DNA of 64,000 bases, taken from positions 1-64,000 of the forward strand of contig NZ_FOLN01000007.1 of NCBI RefSeq assembly GCF_900112395.1. The letters run 5' to 3'. This document shows positions 15,442 through 23,975 of the stretch, one piece after another. This DNA is from Algibacter lectus (lineage in GTDB: Bacteria; Bacteroidota; Bacteroidia; Flavobacteriales; Flavobacteriaceae). Position 1 is the first letter of the stretch, and every line of letters begins with the position of its first letter. Under the pieces are notes generated by a model. It was given only the letters and a program-made list of their open reading frames with translations. It was not told where the DNA came from and did no database searches. The translations under genes were made by a program, and so were the position numbers.

Positions 15442-17598
15442 ATGCCCAGAACAGCCACTAACGATCAGGTGTTTTCAAACTTAAAAAACTATTTTGGTTA
15501 CGATTCTTTTAGAGTAAATCAACAAGATATTGTAGAGTCTGTACTCAATAAAAAAGACTGCTTGGTTATTATGCCAACAGGAGGTGGTAAATCTATTTGT
15601 TTTCAGCTTCCGGCGTTGTCCTTTAAAGGCGTTACCATTGTTATTTCTCCGCTTATAGCTCTAATGAAAGATCAGGTCGATGGTTTAAACGCCAATGGTA
15701 TTCCTGCATCTTATTTTAATAGTAGCCAAAGTAGCGAAGAGCAATTTGCTATTATAGAAAGTGTTATTACAGCAGAAATAAAACTACTTTATGTTGCTCC
15801 AGAAAGTTTAGCGGCGTTACAAAATATTTTAACTGAAAAATATATTAGCTGTGTTGCTATAGACGAGGCGCATTGTATTTCTTCTTGGGGACACGATTTT
15901 AGACCATCGTATCAACAACTTGGTTTTTTAAAATCTACATTACCTAATATTCCGTTTATTGCCTTAACTGCTACTGCGGATAAAGCAACTAGAGAAGATA
16001 TTGTAAAACAATTACGCATAGAACATGCCGAGCGTTTTATTTCATCTTTCGATAGAAAAAATATAGGATTGGAAGTTAGAACGGCCAATAACCGAATTTC
16101 TCAAGTAGTTAAATTTATAAATGCCAGACCAAACCAGTCGGGAATTATTTATTGCTTAAGCCGAAAAACTACAGAACAGCTATCTAAAAAATTAAAAACC
16201 AATGGCATTCATGCGGAAGCGTATCATGCCGGGTTAAATTTTGATAAACGAAGTAAAGTTCAAGAATCTTTTATTCGTGATAAAACCCAAATTGTTTGTG
16301 CAACCGTTGCTTTCGGTATGGGAATAGATAAATCTAATGTGCGTTGGGTGGTGCATTATAATATGCCTAAAAACATTGAAGGTTATTATCAAGAAATTGG
16401 GCGTGCAGGACGAGATGGCTTAACCTCGCATGCGTTATTATTTCATAGTTATGCCGATGTTATTCAATTACAAAATTTTGCAAGCGGTGCTACCAATGAG
16501 GCTGTACAGATAGCGAAATTAGATAGAATGAAACAGTTTGCAGAGTCAACCACATGCCGACGTAAAATTCTATTAAGTTACTTCGGAGAGTTGCTTGGTG
16601 GCAACTGCGGGAATTGCGATGTTTGTAAAAATCCTCCACAGTTTTTCGATGGTACTGTAATTGCTCAAAAAATTCTTTCGGCAGTCTATCGTTTACAAGA
16701 AAAAGAAGCGATGGGAATGATTATCGATGTGCTTCGTGGTTCGCAAAACGCGGCTGTTTTGGCAAAAGGTTATCAAAATGTACGCACGTTTGGTATTGGT
16801 AATGATATTGCTTGGAAGCATTGGCAACATTTTGTAATTCAACTTATAAATCAAGGGTTTTGCGAAATTGCATTTCATAAAAATAATGCTTTGCAACTTA
16901 CCGAGTTTTCAAATAATGTGCTGTTTAAAGGAGCCAAAGTCGCGCTAACAAAACCATTAGTGATTACAGAAATAAAACCTGTTATTAAAGAGAAACATAC
17001 ACGAACAAAAAGGAGCAAAACCACAAAAACAAAAACAAGAACAAAAACTAAGGTTGTAGCTAATAGTTTATTTGAACGCCTTAGGAGATTACGATATAAA
17101 ATAGCACAAGAGGAAGATATTCCTGCTTATTTAGTTTTTAGTGATGCTACATTAAAAGAAATTGAAAAAGAGCGCCCATTAAGTGATGACGATTTTTTAA
17201 GAATTAGTGGAGTAGGGCAGCGTAAACTTGAAGTTTATGGTGATGAGTTTATGGCTGAAATCATGAATTTTATGGGGTCTAAACCTAAAAAAGTTAAAAA
17301 AGGTGATACTTATATAAAGACATACAATTTGTACAAATCGGGTTTATCAATAGATGAAATTGCTATGCAGCGTAAGTTAGGTACAACCACTGTTTACTCG
17401 CATATTGCTAAGTTATACAGCATGGGCAAAGAAATTAATCTATACGATTTTGTTTCTAAAAGCGATGTTGAAGCTGTACGAAAAGCTAAAAAAGCTCTTG
17501 GTTCTCCAAAAGCGCTCCGTGCGTATTTTGATTATTTTAATGAGAGTATCGACTATTTTAAAATTCGTTTAGCATTAAGTATTATTGAGAAAGACTAA
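15442..17598 (+). CDS. recQ: ATP-dependent DNA helicase RecQ
   Basis: A 718-residue superfamily 2 helicase. Walker A MPTGGGKS is at residues 44-51, DEAHC at about 140, and GIGR-type motif VI is QEIGRAGRDG at about 318. The zinc-binding subdomain has CRR...CGNCDVC (about 373-395), then a winged-helix RQC region, a basic Lys/Thr-rich linker (about 520-535), an HRDC domain (about 540-610) and a C-terminal HTH like that of YpbB-type proteins (about 625-670, GLSIDEIAMQRKLGTTTVYS). It repairs stalled forks and recombination intermediates. The added HTH is common in Bacteroidota RecQ. Confidence 0.95.
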   Translation: MPRTATNDQVFSNLKNYFGYDSFRVNQQDIVESVLNKKDCLVIMPTGGGKSICFQLPALSFKGVTIVISPLIALMKDQVDGLNANGIPASYFNSSQSSEEQFAIIESVITAEIKLLYVAPESLAALQNILTEKYISCVAIDEAHCISSWGHDFRPSYQQLGFLKSTLPNIPFIALTATADKATREDIVKQLRIEHAERFISSFDRKNIGLEVRTANNRISQVVKFINARPNQSGIIYCLSRKTTEQLSKKLKTNGIHAEAYHAGLNFDKRSKVQESFIRDKTQIVCATVAFGMGIDKSNVRWVVHYNMPKNIEGYYQEIGRAGRDGLTSHALLFHSYADVIQLQNFASGATNEAVQIAKLDRMKQFAESTTCRRKILLSYFGELLGGNCGNCDVCKNPPQFFDGTVIAQKILSAVYRLQEKEAMGMIIDVLRGSQNAAVLAKGYQNVRTFGIGNDIAWKHWQHFVIQLINQGFCEIAFHKNNALQLTEFSNNVLFKGAKVALTKPLVITEIKPVIKEKHTRTKRSKTTKTKTRTKTKVVANSLFERLRRLRYKIAQEEDIPAYLVFSDATLKEIEKERPLSDDDFLRISGVGQRKLEVYGDEFMAEIMNFMGSKPKKVKKGDTYIKTYNLYKSGLSIDEIAMQRKLGTTTVYSHIAKLYSMGKEINLYDFVSKSDVEAVRKAKKALGSPKALRAYFDYFNESIDYFKIRLALSIIEKD

Positions 17599-17631
17599 TT
17601 GTTTTTAATTAGAGTTTCGTTTAAAATAAGT

Positions 17632-17639
17632 TAACTTCG
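17632..17639 (+). promoter_or_regulatory. Predicted promoter -7 box of the pentapeptide gene
   Basis: TAACTTCG (variant of TAnnTTTG), 26 bp before the ATG at 17666. Confidence 0.35.
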
Positions 17640-17665
17640 GTTTTTAAGTCTATAAATTTTTATAA

Positions 17666-18244
17666 ATGATGTCCGCACCTTTATTTGAAGATGAAATTTT
17701 CGATAAACAAGATTATTCCGTAAATCGAATTCCAAAAGGCGATTACGAATATTGTACGTTTAAGAATTGTAATTTTTCTGAAGGGTTTTTATCGGAAGTT
17801 AGATTTTTAGAGTGCGAGTTTATAGATTGCAATTTTAGTTCGGCAAACCTAACAAGTTCATCGTTTCAGGATGTTAAACTTTTAGGATGTAAAGTTTTGG
17901 GTGTGCATTTTGAAAGTTGTAATTCTTTTGGATTTGCATTGTATATTGAAAACTGCCAGCTTAATCACTCTTCCTTTTATCAAGTAGATTTAAGTTATAC
18001 TAAAATGATTAATTCTAAACTTCAGAGTGTGGAATTTACTGAGGCTAATTTAAGTCGTTGCGCTTTTGATGATTGTGATTTTCAAGGTGCTACTTTCGAA
18101 AATACTAATTTAGAAAAAGCAGATTTCCGAAAAGCTATTAATTATAATATTCACCCTGAAAGAAATAAAATTAAAGGCGCTAAGTTTTCTTTGGAAGGCA
18201 TTGAAGGCCTTTTAATGAGTTATGGTATTGTGGTTGAGAAGTGA
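17666..18244 (+). CDS. Pentapeptide repeat protein
   Basis: A 192-residue protein made almost wholly of A(D/N)Lxx-type five-residue repeats, for example CNFSEGFLSE, CNFSSANLTS, CDFQGATFEN and TNLEKADF, which form a right-handed quadrilateral beta-helix. Length and style resemble QnrB/AlbG-like or MfpA-like DNA-mimic proteins that protect gyrase, but most pentapeptide proteins have no known function, so gyrase protection is only a possibility. It is cytoplasmic (no signal peptide). The second Met (17669) is an equally good start. Confidence 0.85.
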   Translation: MMSAPLFEDEIFDKQDYSVNRIPKGDYEYCTFKNCNFSEGFLSEVRFLECEFIDCNFSSANLTSSSFQDVKLLGCKVLGVHFESCNSFGFALYIENCQLNHSSFYQVDLSYTKMINSKLQSVEFTEANLSRCAFDDCDFQGATFENTNLEKADFRKAINYNIHPERNKIKGAKFSLEGIEGLLMSYGIVVEK

Positions 18245-18277
18245 GTTTTGTAAGGTTTATATGTTTTGATTGTATCT

Positions 18278-18354
18278 GTTATGTCGCCGCAAGGAGATAT
18301 CGCGTTATAGATTTAGAGAATGTGAAAAATCTACTCAAGGACGAGCTTAAACAA
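18278..18354. repeat. Degenerate copy of a REP-like palindromic intergenic repeat
   Basis: GTTATGTCGCCGCAAGGAGA (continuing to 18304) matches the left arm of the full palindrome at 29315-29390 closely. The right arm (about 18330-18354, ATCTACTCAAGGACGAGC) is recognisable but decayed. Confidence 0.55.
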
Positions 18355-18394
18355 AAACAAATTTTTAGATAAAGTTAAACCTCAGTAGTTTTTT

Positions 18395-18486
18395 CCGCGT
18401 AAGGGATTGCAGAGAAAAGCCCACAGCCCGACAAAGGAGGTGCGAGGACTTGTAACGTAAAGCCCGACCCTTTTCGGGTAACGCCC
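18395..18486. repeat. Structured intergenic repeat of a type common in Flavobacteriaceae
   Basis: It starts CCGCGTAAGGGATTGCAGAG, contains AAAGCCCACAGCCCGAC, GAGGTGCGAGGACTTG and AAAGCCCGACCC, and ends with a CCCGA/TCGGG hairpin and AACGCCC. It is more GC-rich than its surroundings and abuts the stop codon of the radical SAM gene. I recognise the general pattern from other flavobacterial intergenic regions; this is memory, not a search result. Confidence 0.55.
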
Positions 18487-18488
18487 AA

Positions 18489-20360
18489 TTATTTTATAGC
18501 CAATTCTTCTAAAAAACTTTCTATTAAACCTTTAGAATGACTTGTTGGAGGTATTGGGAAATCGAACCAATTTTGTAAGCTATCTTGGAGTCCGGCATTG
18601 TTTAAATAGTTGTGTAATGCCAAGTTTAGACCTTTTGTGTATTTAGGATGATCGGCGCCTTGTACGTCTTTATGGTACAGATCGTTTTGTGCAAAACCTT
18701 CGAAAATTGGGCCTGTTATTTGGATACTAAAGGCTTCTGGGTTTTGACCAATTGGGCTGTGTATTGTGGTTGTAAATTGGTGCCAAAATGCCGATTGTAT
18801 ACAGTTTCTCTCGAATAATTGCCTTACGACCTCTAGAGAATCGATGGTTTCTTGCTCGGTTTGGGTTGGAAATCCATACATGAGATAGGCGTGAACCATG
18901 ATATTGTTTTGTGAAAAATGGTGTGTTACTCGGGTAACTTGTGCAATATCCACACCTTTTTTCATTTTAGATAATAAACGGTCTGAGGCTACTTCTAGTC
19001 CGCCGGTTACGGCTATACAACCTGATTGTGCCATGATTTGGCATAAGTCGAAATCGAATGTTTTTTCGAACCTAATGTTTGTCCACCACGTAATCTCTAG
19101 ATTTCTTTTTATAAGCTCTTTCGATAGCGCGCGTAACATTTTTGGTGGTGCAGCTTCGTCTACAAAATGGAAGCCTGTAATGCCGGTGTCTTTTATTATT
19201 TTCTCGATTTTATTGACTAAATCTACAGCGGTTGTATTTTGGTAATTGCCAATATAGTCTAGGCTAACATCGCAAAAGGAGCATTGTTTCCAGTAGCATC
19301 CATGAGAAATGGTTAGTTTATTCCATCGGGCATCGGTCCACATACGATGCATGGGATTTACAACGTCTAAAAAAGAGACGTATTTATTATACGGTAATCC
19401 TGAATAATTTGGTGCAGGAAGATTTTTGTGGTGATAAATGGTATTTGGAATCTTGTTTTTATAAACCACCTTATTGTTTTCTAGAACAAATGTGCGCTCT
19501 AGTTGGTCGATACCGATGTTGCCATCGAGATAGTTTACCATTTTTAATAACGGGCCTTCGCCATCATCGAGAGATATAAAATCGACAAATTCAAAAATTC
19601 TAGGATCTTCTAGTGAGCGTAATTCGGTGTTGCAATATCCGCCTCCAAAAGCCACATGAATATCTGGAAAAAGTTGCTTAATAAATTGTGCACAGCGTAA
19701 GGCTGCGAATAAATTCCCTGGAAAGGGAATAGTAAAACAAACTAAATTTGGATTGTGATTTTCAATTTGAGCCACTAAAATATCGAGCATTTGCTCTTCG
19801 ATAAGTGTAGGCTGATAACTTAAAAACTCGTCTAATTGATTGAAACTACTTGCTGATGTAGCTATTTGCTCGGCGTATTTGGTGAACGCAAAAAACTCGT
19901 CGACGTTGGCTTGTATAAAATCGCCTATTTCTTCAATAAAAAGTGTAGCGTAATGTTTGGCTTTGTCTATAATACCTAGATCGCCTGCTGCCCATTCAAT
20001 TTTGGTGTTAACATGTTTTAAACGATGACCTTGTGGTAAAAAATCGGCTTTTAAAATTTTATAAGCTGTTTCAATATCATGCTTTTGTAAAAAAGCAATA
20101 ACGGTATCTACTCTAGAGATGTAGAGTGATTTCATTTTACTAACTTCAGGGTAATTATAATTACCCAAAGCTTTTGCTTCCGTAAACATGGCGCGCAAAA
20201 AATCACTTTTAAAAACAGCCGTAAATAGCTCAATGCTTAAATCGCAATGTGGCACAGTTATATCGTGTATTTCCAGAAAGCCTTTTAAATAAGCTGTTGC
20301 TGGATATGCTGTGTTTAATTGCGTAAACGGTGGTGTTATAAAAAGGGCTTTGGTTTGCAT
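18489..20360 (-). CDS. Cobalamin-binding-domain radical SAM protein
   Basis: A 623-residue protein with an N-terminal B12-binding-like Rossmann domain (about residues 1-260, ending near VAFGGGYCNTEL) and a radical SAM domain (about 345-540). The cluster-binding site is HGCYWKQCSFCD, that is CX4CX2C rather than the canonical CX3CX2C; I confirmed it from the DNA. GGLEVASDRLL and MVHAYLMYGFPTQTE are typical later SAM-barrel motifs. Family members do methylation or rearrangement reactions; the substrate here is unknown. The gene stands alone with no peptide precursor or maturase next to it. A TATCTTTG box lies 4 bp before the ATG. Confidence 0.85.
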   Translation of the reverse strand: MQTKALFITPPFTQLNTAYPATAYLKGFLEIHDITVPHCDLSIELFTAVFKSDFLRAMFTEAKALGNYNYPEVSKMKSLYISRVDTVIAFLQKHDIETAYKILKADFLPQGHRLKHVNTKIEWAAGDLGIIDKAKHYATLFIEEIGDFIQANVDEFFAFTKYAEQIATSASSFNQLDEFLSYQPTLIEEQMLDILVAQIENHNPNLVCFTIPFPGNLFAALRCAQFIKQLFPDIHVAFGGGYCNTELRSLEDPRIFEFVDFISLDDGEGPLLKMVNYLDGNIGIDQLERTFVLENNKVVYKNKIPNTIYHHKNLPAPNYSGLPYNKYVSFLDVVNPMHRMWTDARWNKLTISHGCYWKQCSFCDVSLDYIGNYQNTTAVDLVNKIEKIIKDTGITGFHFVDEAAPPKMLRALSKELIKRNLEITWWTNIRFEKTFDFDLCQIMAQSGCIAVTGGLEVASDRLLSKMKKGVDIAQVTRVTHHFSQNNIMVHAYLMYGFPTQTEQETIDSLEVVRQLFERNCIQSAFWHQFTTTIHSPIGQNPEAFSIQITGPIFEGFAQNDLYHKDVQGADHPKYTKGLNLALHNYLNNAGLQDSLQNWFDFPIPPTSHSKGLIESFLEELAIK

Positions 20361-20364
20361 GCTG

Positions 20365-20372
20365 CAAAGATA
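20365..20372 (-). promoter_or_regulatory. Predicted promoter -7 box of the radical SAM gene, abutting the ATG
   Basis: TATCTTTG on the minus strand matches TAnnTTTG and ends 4 bp before the ATG, suggesting a leaderless transcript. Confidence 0.45.
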
Positions 20373-20418
20373 GCCTTCTTAAAAAAGAAATAACTAAGTG
20401 TAAATGTAATATTTGGAT

Positions 20419-21561
20419 TTAACGAATAAATAATTGAACATGATTTACTGCAGTGCTGTTTGATGGAATGCCTCCGCCCCATGGGTTAACACTACCTATA
20501 GAGTAAAACCAGCTTCCGCTATTTACTGAGCCGTCTAAATAAGTACTACCTCCTGATAGCTCTAAACCTCCCCAACTATTATTAGTCATATCAATATTAA
20601 TTGCGTTGTAACCAGTTACAGGTCTAATTGTTGAAGCACTTGTTCTTGGGTCGAAGGTTTGGCTCCAATGGTTTCTTAAGCCTAAGGTTGGGTAATATAT
20701 TCTAAACTCGTAGGCTGCGGCGCTTTTAATTTCGTCTAGTTTACTTAAAATAGAATATTTATTAGTAGTTAAGCCTGGGGATGCGACGTTAAATTCGCTG
20801 GCTTCTGCGTCGTTTGTCCAATAACCACCTGCGGTATTGTGGTTAAATACTAAGGTCCATCCGCCTCCGTCGTTTGTCATATCGCAATAGCAATCGTAGG
20901 CAGGGTTTGGACCGCTTCCATCTGGGTCTACAGAATATATGCCATCGGTTGTGGAGCCTGCATTAAGGTATGCCAGGCAACTCGATAAAACAGATGTAAC
21001 GCCTATATTTATATTACAGGTGTCTCCTTTTTCTGTATAAGTGATAGTAAAGCTATCGGTTTGTTCGGCTATTGGGGTTCCAGATCCCGAAAGCGTAATG
21101 GTATTTAGGCCAATAGCACTAAAGACTCCTGAGGCAGAAAAGCTATAACCATTAACGGTATTTGTACTTATGTTGTAAGTTTCTATTGAATTAACAAGAA
21201 CATCTACCGTAATGGTGTTCGCGCTTGTTAGGGGTGTACCTATAGCATACCCGCCATTAGATGCTGGAGAACTACATTCTAAAGCATTGGTTGGAGATTC
21301 TCCTAAACAACCCGACCAAGCTGTACCTTTGTAATATTGAAAGCACTTGCTGTCTAGATTGTAAATAAACAAACCTTCGGCAGGAGCTGCAATAGCATTT
21401 CTTTCTGTTAAGGTCATTCTAGGTAGTAAAAGACCTTGTGTTTGAGAATTAATTTCTAAGATCGATGATGGATCTGGAGTTGTGGTACCGATACCAACTT
21501 GAGAAAAAATTTGGCAATAGTTTACCAGGCATAATAGTAATGCCAGAGGGATCTTTTTCAT
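20419..21561 (-). CDS. Secreted protein with C-terminal fibrinogen-like domain
   Basis: A 380-residue protein with a signal peptide (ending IFSQ, about residue 21), a QVGIGTTTPDPSSILEIN segment typical of Bacteroidota surface proteins (about 22-90, with LLLPRMTLTERNAI), a middle Ig-like region (about 95-190), and a fibrinogen-related domain from about 195 onward: SCLAYLNAG, DCYCDMTNDGGGWTLVF, then WGGG near the end. Fibrinogen-like domains bind sugars or acetylated groups in animals; the bacterial role is unknown, but surface binding is plausible. No T9SS C-terminal domain is evident. It lies between the radical SAM gene and the LipL32 operon. Confidence 0.82.
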   Translation of the reverse strand: MKKIPLALLLCLVNYCQIFSQVGIGTTTPDPSSILEINSQTQGLLLPRMTLTERNAIAAPAEGLFIYNLDSKCFQYYKGTAWSGCLGESPTNALECSSPASNGGYAIGTPLTSANTITVDVLVNSIETYNISTNTVNGYSFSASGVFSAIGLNTITLSGSGTPIAEQTDSFTITYTEKGDTCNINIGVTSVLSSCLAYLNAGSTTDGIYSVDPDGSGPNPAYDCYCDMTNDGGGWTLVFNHNTAGGYWTNDAEASEFNVASPGLTTNKYSILSKLDEIKSAAAYEFRIYYPTLGLRNHWSQTFDPRTSASTIRPVTGYNAINIDMTNNSWGGLELSGGSTYLDGSVNSGSWFYSIGSVNPWGGGIPSNSTAVNHVQLFIR

Positions 21562-21753
21562 TATTTAGTGTTCTTAGGGATTACTAAAATAGATAAAAAA
21601 AGCTTAGTGATGTTGTGTAATTTGTAAGTCGCTGGTTTATTGGTGAGTTATGAAAATACTTGAAATATTTATGATTACAATAGCTTACAAAGTGTGTTTT
21701 AAATTCGGTTTATAGATGTAATTTTTAACTTTCTTTTGGTGGGTTTTAAAATA

Positions 21754-21785
21754 AAAAAAGCATCTCTTTTAAAAGAGATGCTTAA
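21754..21785 (-). terminator. Terminator of the LipL32 operon
   Basis: On the minus strand, AAGCATCTCTTTTAAAAGAG and the complement ATGCTT form a perfect stem followed by a T run, 35 bp after the LipL32-like stop. Confidence 0.85.
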
Positions 21786-21819
21786 TTAAGTTAAGAAAAA
21801 GGATGTCTGTAATTTTGTA

Positions 21820-22500
21820 TTATAGTCCTTTTTTTAATTCTGCAATAGTTTTGGCCATAACAACACCTGGTAATTTTACTGGAGCTGCAACTTCTGCTAA
21901 AAATGTTCCTTTAACTTCACCTGTTTTGTAAGTTGTAAAACCAATTCTGTATAAACCAGCAGTTAAAGCTTTTGTTGGGCTTCCAACTTCACTTTTGTAT
22001 CTTAATAAAGAGTTGTAGCTGCTTCCGCTTGGTTGCTTAGGCATTTCGCTACTGTCATCGTTACTCGCAAGTCTTGTCCAAGTTGCGTTTTTAGCAGCTT
22101 CTTCAGTAATATTTTCTTTTGTGAAAATAGTAGAACGTTCTAAAGTGATGTAAGTATCAAAATAATCGCTAGAAGAAGCATTTTCTGTGTAAGCCGCAGA
22201 CTCTATTGCATCTTTAATTTTTGTTTTAGCTACAGGAGAAAGCATTCTAACTCCTAATTCTGGAGCAACAGCAGGAACCCATAAATAAATGTAGTAGAAC
22301 TTTTTACCATCTACAACTTCATCTTCATTTCCTGCAGAAGCATATCCTAAATAAGATATTACATCTGTGTAAGGTACTTTAATAGTTTTTGGTCCGATTT
22401 TCTTTTCAATAGAACTTCCAAACTTTTTTAATTTTTGTGCTTCTGCGTTAAATATTGCACAGAAAGCAAATATTGATAATGCGGCTAATTTAATTTTCAT
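21820..22500 (-). CDS. LipL32-family exported protein
   Basis: A 226-residue protein with a signal peptide (ending AEAQ, about residue 21). The body matches the Leptospira surface protein LipL32 from memory in its most conserved blocks: YYIYLWVPAVAPELGVRMLS (about 69-88), SDYFDTYITLERS (about 108-120), YNSLLRYKS and GLYRIGFTTYKTGEVKGTFL (about 181-200). LipL32 is a lipoprotein with a jelly-roll fold that binds calcium. Here no lipobox Cys precedes the mature chain, so the protein is probably periplasmic or secreted rather than lipid-anchored. It is last in an operon after the SIMPL and membrane genes. Confidence 0.85.
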   Translation of the reverse strand: MKIKLAALSIFAFCAIFNAEAQKLKKFGSSIEKKIGPKTIKVPYTDVISYLGYASAGNEDEVVDGKKFYYIYLWVPAVAPELGVRMLSPVAKTKIKDAIESAAYTENASSSDYFDTYITLERSTIFTKENITEEAAKNATWTRLASNDDSSEMPKQPSGSSYNSLLRYKSEVGSPTKALTAGLYRIGFTTYKTGEVKGTFLAEVAAPVKLPGVVMAKTIAELKKGL

Positions 22501-22541
22501 GTTTTTTTAAAATTGAAATTTGTTAATAATAGACATCCTTT

Positions 22542-23159
22542 TTATTTTAGTTCGAAAGCTACAGTGACACTATGAGGTTGTAAACTTGTAGTGCCATAAC
22601 TTTGAATATACTGCATGTTTGTGTTTTGATCTGAAATGCTTACAATTTCACCTATAGTTTTATTTAATTTTTTAGCTATAAGTTCTGCTTTTTCTCTGGC
22701 ATTTTCAATGGCTTTTGTTGAAAGTGCTGCCAATTCTTTATCGGTTAATTTTTTAGGTTCCACTTCACTACTAGCAACCGATACGCCAGACGCTTTTAAG
22801 TTTATTATTTTTCTAGCTTCATCCTTATTGGTTGTTTTTAAATAATAATATGCCGTTTCTCTGTTTTGTCCGTAAGACATGGCTAGCTCATAATAGGTGT
22901 TTCTTCTAAACCTACTAAAGTCTATACCTGCTTCATCTAATTTTTTGATGTAATTGCGTGTTACATCTTCTAAAGATGTGGCTTCCACTTCCACTTGTCC
23001 ATCATAAACCATTATTTGTTGCAAGGCAATTATAACGGTGTAATTTTGGTCGATTATGGTCTTTTCTGTTTCACCAATAACAGAAATAGTGTTGCTTTGC
23101 TCTTGCGAAATTAGGGGAATTGTACAGAATAAAGCTACTAAATAGATGAGTTTTTTCAT
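22542..23159 (-). CDS. SIMPL domain (DUF541) exported protein
   Basis: A 205-residue protein with a signal peptide (about residues 1-18) and a DUF541/SIMPL domain over the rest: ISVIGETEKTI near the N-terminus, then ATSLEDVTRNYIKKLDEAGI, YYLKTTNKDEARKII, and AIENAREKAELIAKKL near residue 150. These proteins are periplasmic and linked to oxidative or envelope stress (YggE in E. coli), but have no defined activity. The gene is 41 bp upstream of the LipL32-like gene and 26 bp downstream of the membrane-protein gene. Confidence 0.85.
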   Translation of the reverse strand: MKKLIYLVALFCTIPLISQEQSNTISVIGETEKTIIDQNYTVIIALQQIMVYDGQVEVEATSLEDVTRNYIKKLDEAGIDFSRFRRNTYYELAMSYGQNRETAYYYLKTTNKDEARKIINLKASGVSVASSEVEPKKLTDKELAALSTKAIENAREKAELIAKKLNKTIGEIVSISDQNTNMQYIQSYGTTSLQPHSVTVAFELK

Positions 23160-23185
23160 GATAATCTAAATTAATTTTTAACTTT

Positions 23186-23605
23186 TTAGAAGAATAATAT
23201 AGAAGCTACTATCATCCAGGTACCTACGAATAAACCTACAATACCAAGTTTACCTTGTTTTGGTGCTAATTTCTCTCTAAGTGCTACTGCTTTTTCTTTT
23301 GCAGCTTCATTTTTAGATAAAACAAATTTGTTAATTAGGCTAAATCCTAACATAAAACCTAAAACAGCTTGCACAAGACTACCTGCTAGTAATGTTACCC
23401 ACCAGATTGGGAAAGTTGTAATCCAACCTAAGTTTAAAATTGAAAAGATAATACCCCAAACACCGTAGAAACAAAAAATAATTCCAATCCAACCTTGGTA
23501 AGGTTCTATTTTGTCTAAAAGTTCTTTTGCGTTAGGTTTTTTTGAAAGTAATAAAGAAGGTACTGCAATGATACTTAATAAGATTAATGTAATTCCGAAA
23601 GTCAT
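23186..23605 (-). CDS. Four-TM membrane protein, first gene of the LipL32 operon
   Basis: A 139-residue integral membrane protein with four hydrophobic segments (about residues 1-18, 38-58, 66-88 and 118-138) and a [20 protein letters not shown] polar loop before the last one. Two stretches ([20 protein letters not shown] and the [20 protein letters not shown] region) look like internal repeats of one another, so the protein may be a duplicated two-TM unit. I recognise no named function. It starts the operon membrane protein, SIMPL, LipL32. Confidence 0.75.
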   Translation of the reverse strand: MTFGITLILLSIIAVPSLLLSKKPNAKELLDKIEPYQGWIGIIFCFYGVWGIIFSILNLGWITTFPIWWVTLLAGSLVQAVLGFMLGFSLINKFVLSKNEAAKEKAVALREKLAPKQGKLGIVGLFVGTWMIVASILFF

Positions 23606-23705
23606 AATTTTGATTTTTAAAAGTTAATTTTTATTTGTTTTTCTTATAATAAGCATGTTAAGGTTTTGTTTGTTTTTAACTTACCATGTGTCTTATTTTC
23701 TTGTA

Positions 23706-23713
23706 CAAAAGTA
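23706..23713 (-). promoter_or_regulatory. Predicted promoter -7 box of the LipL32 operon
   Basis: TACTTTTG on the minus strand matches TAnnTTTG, about 100 bp before the first start codon. No -33 TTG is obvious, which fits a promoter needing an activator. Confidence 0.45.
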
Positions 23714-23759
23714 TAGCAATAGAAGCCCTAGAATAACCCCGTATTAGGTGAAAATCAAT

Positions 23760-23775
23760 ACCCTGAAAACAGGGT
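23760..23775. promoter_or_regulatory. Palindromic operator-like site upstream of the LipL32 operon promoter
   Basis: ACCCTGAAAACAGGGT, a perfect 6-bp inverted repeat around AAAA, lies about 47 bp upstream of the -7 box. A related palindrome (CTGAATTCAG) precedes the histidine kinase gene at 26754-26763. A NarL-type regulator site is the likely reading. Confidence 0.5.
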
Positions 23776-23918
23776 GTTTTGTTTTAGTTGGTTGATTTTT
23801 AGTTGTTTGTTGTTGCTGTTTTTTTTGTGTTTATGAAGTTTTTTAGATGAAAAGTCAAAATTGAGCTTATTAAATAGAGTTAGAGTGTGTTTAATAGTGC
23901 TAAGGAGATTTTACGCAT

Positions 23919-23945
23919 AAAAAAAGACGCTTTAAAAAAGCGCCT
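23919..23945 (-). terminator. Terminator of the two-component operon
   Basis: On the minus strand, AAGGCGCTT and AAGCGTC pair (one G-T) and a run of T follows, 30 bp after the response-regulator stop. Confidence 0.75.
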
Positions 23946-23975
23946 TAGTATTATATTATAATTAGTGTTTTATTA

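Larger units (their letters stand above)
23606..23975. other. 370-bp intergenic region between the LipL32 operon and the two-component operon
   Basis: No gene is seen. It holds, from low to high coordinate, the operon leader, a -7 promoter box at 23706-23713, a palindrome at 23760-23775, an AT-rich stretch without features, and the response-regulator terminator at 23919-23945. Confidence 0.75.

Noticed and set aside
18278-18486. An insertion-sequence remnant
   Set aside because: No transposase fragment or target duplication is seen; the parts match intergenic repeats instead.
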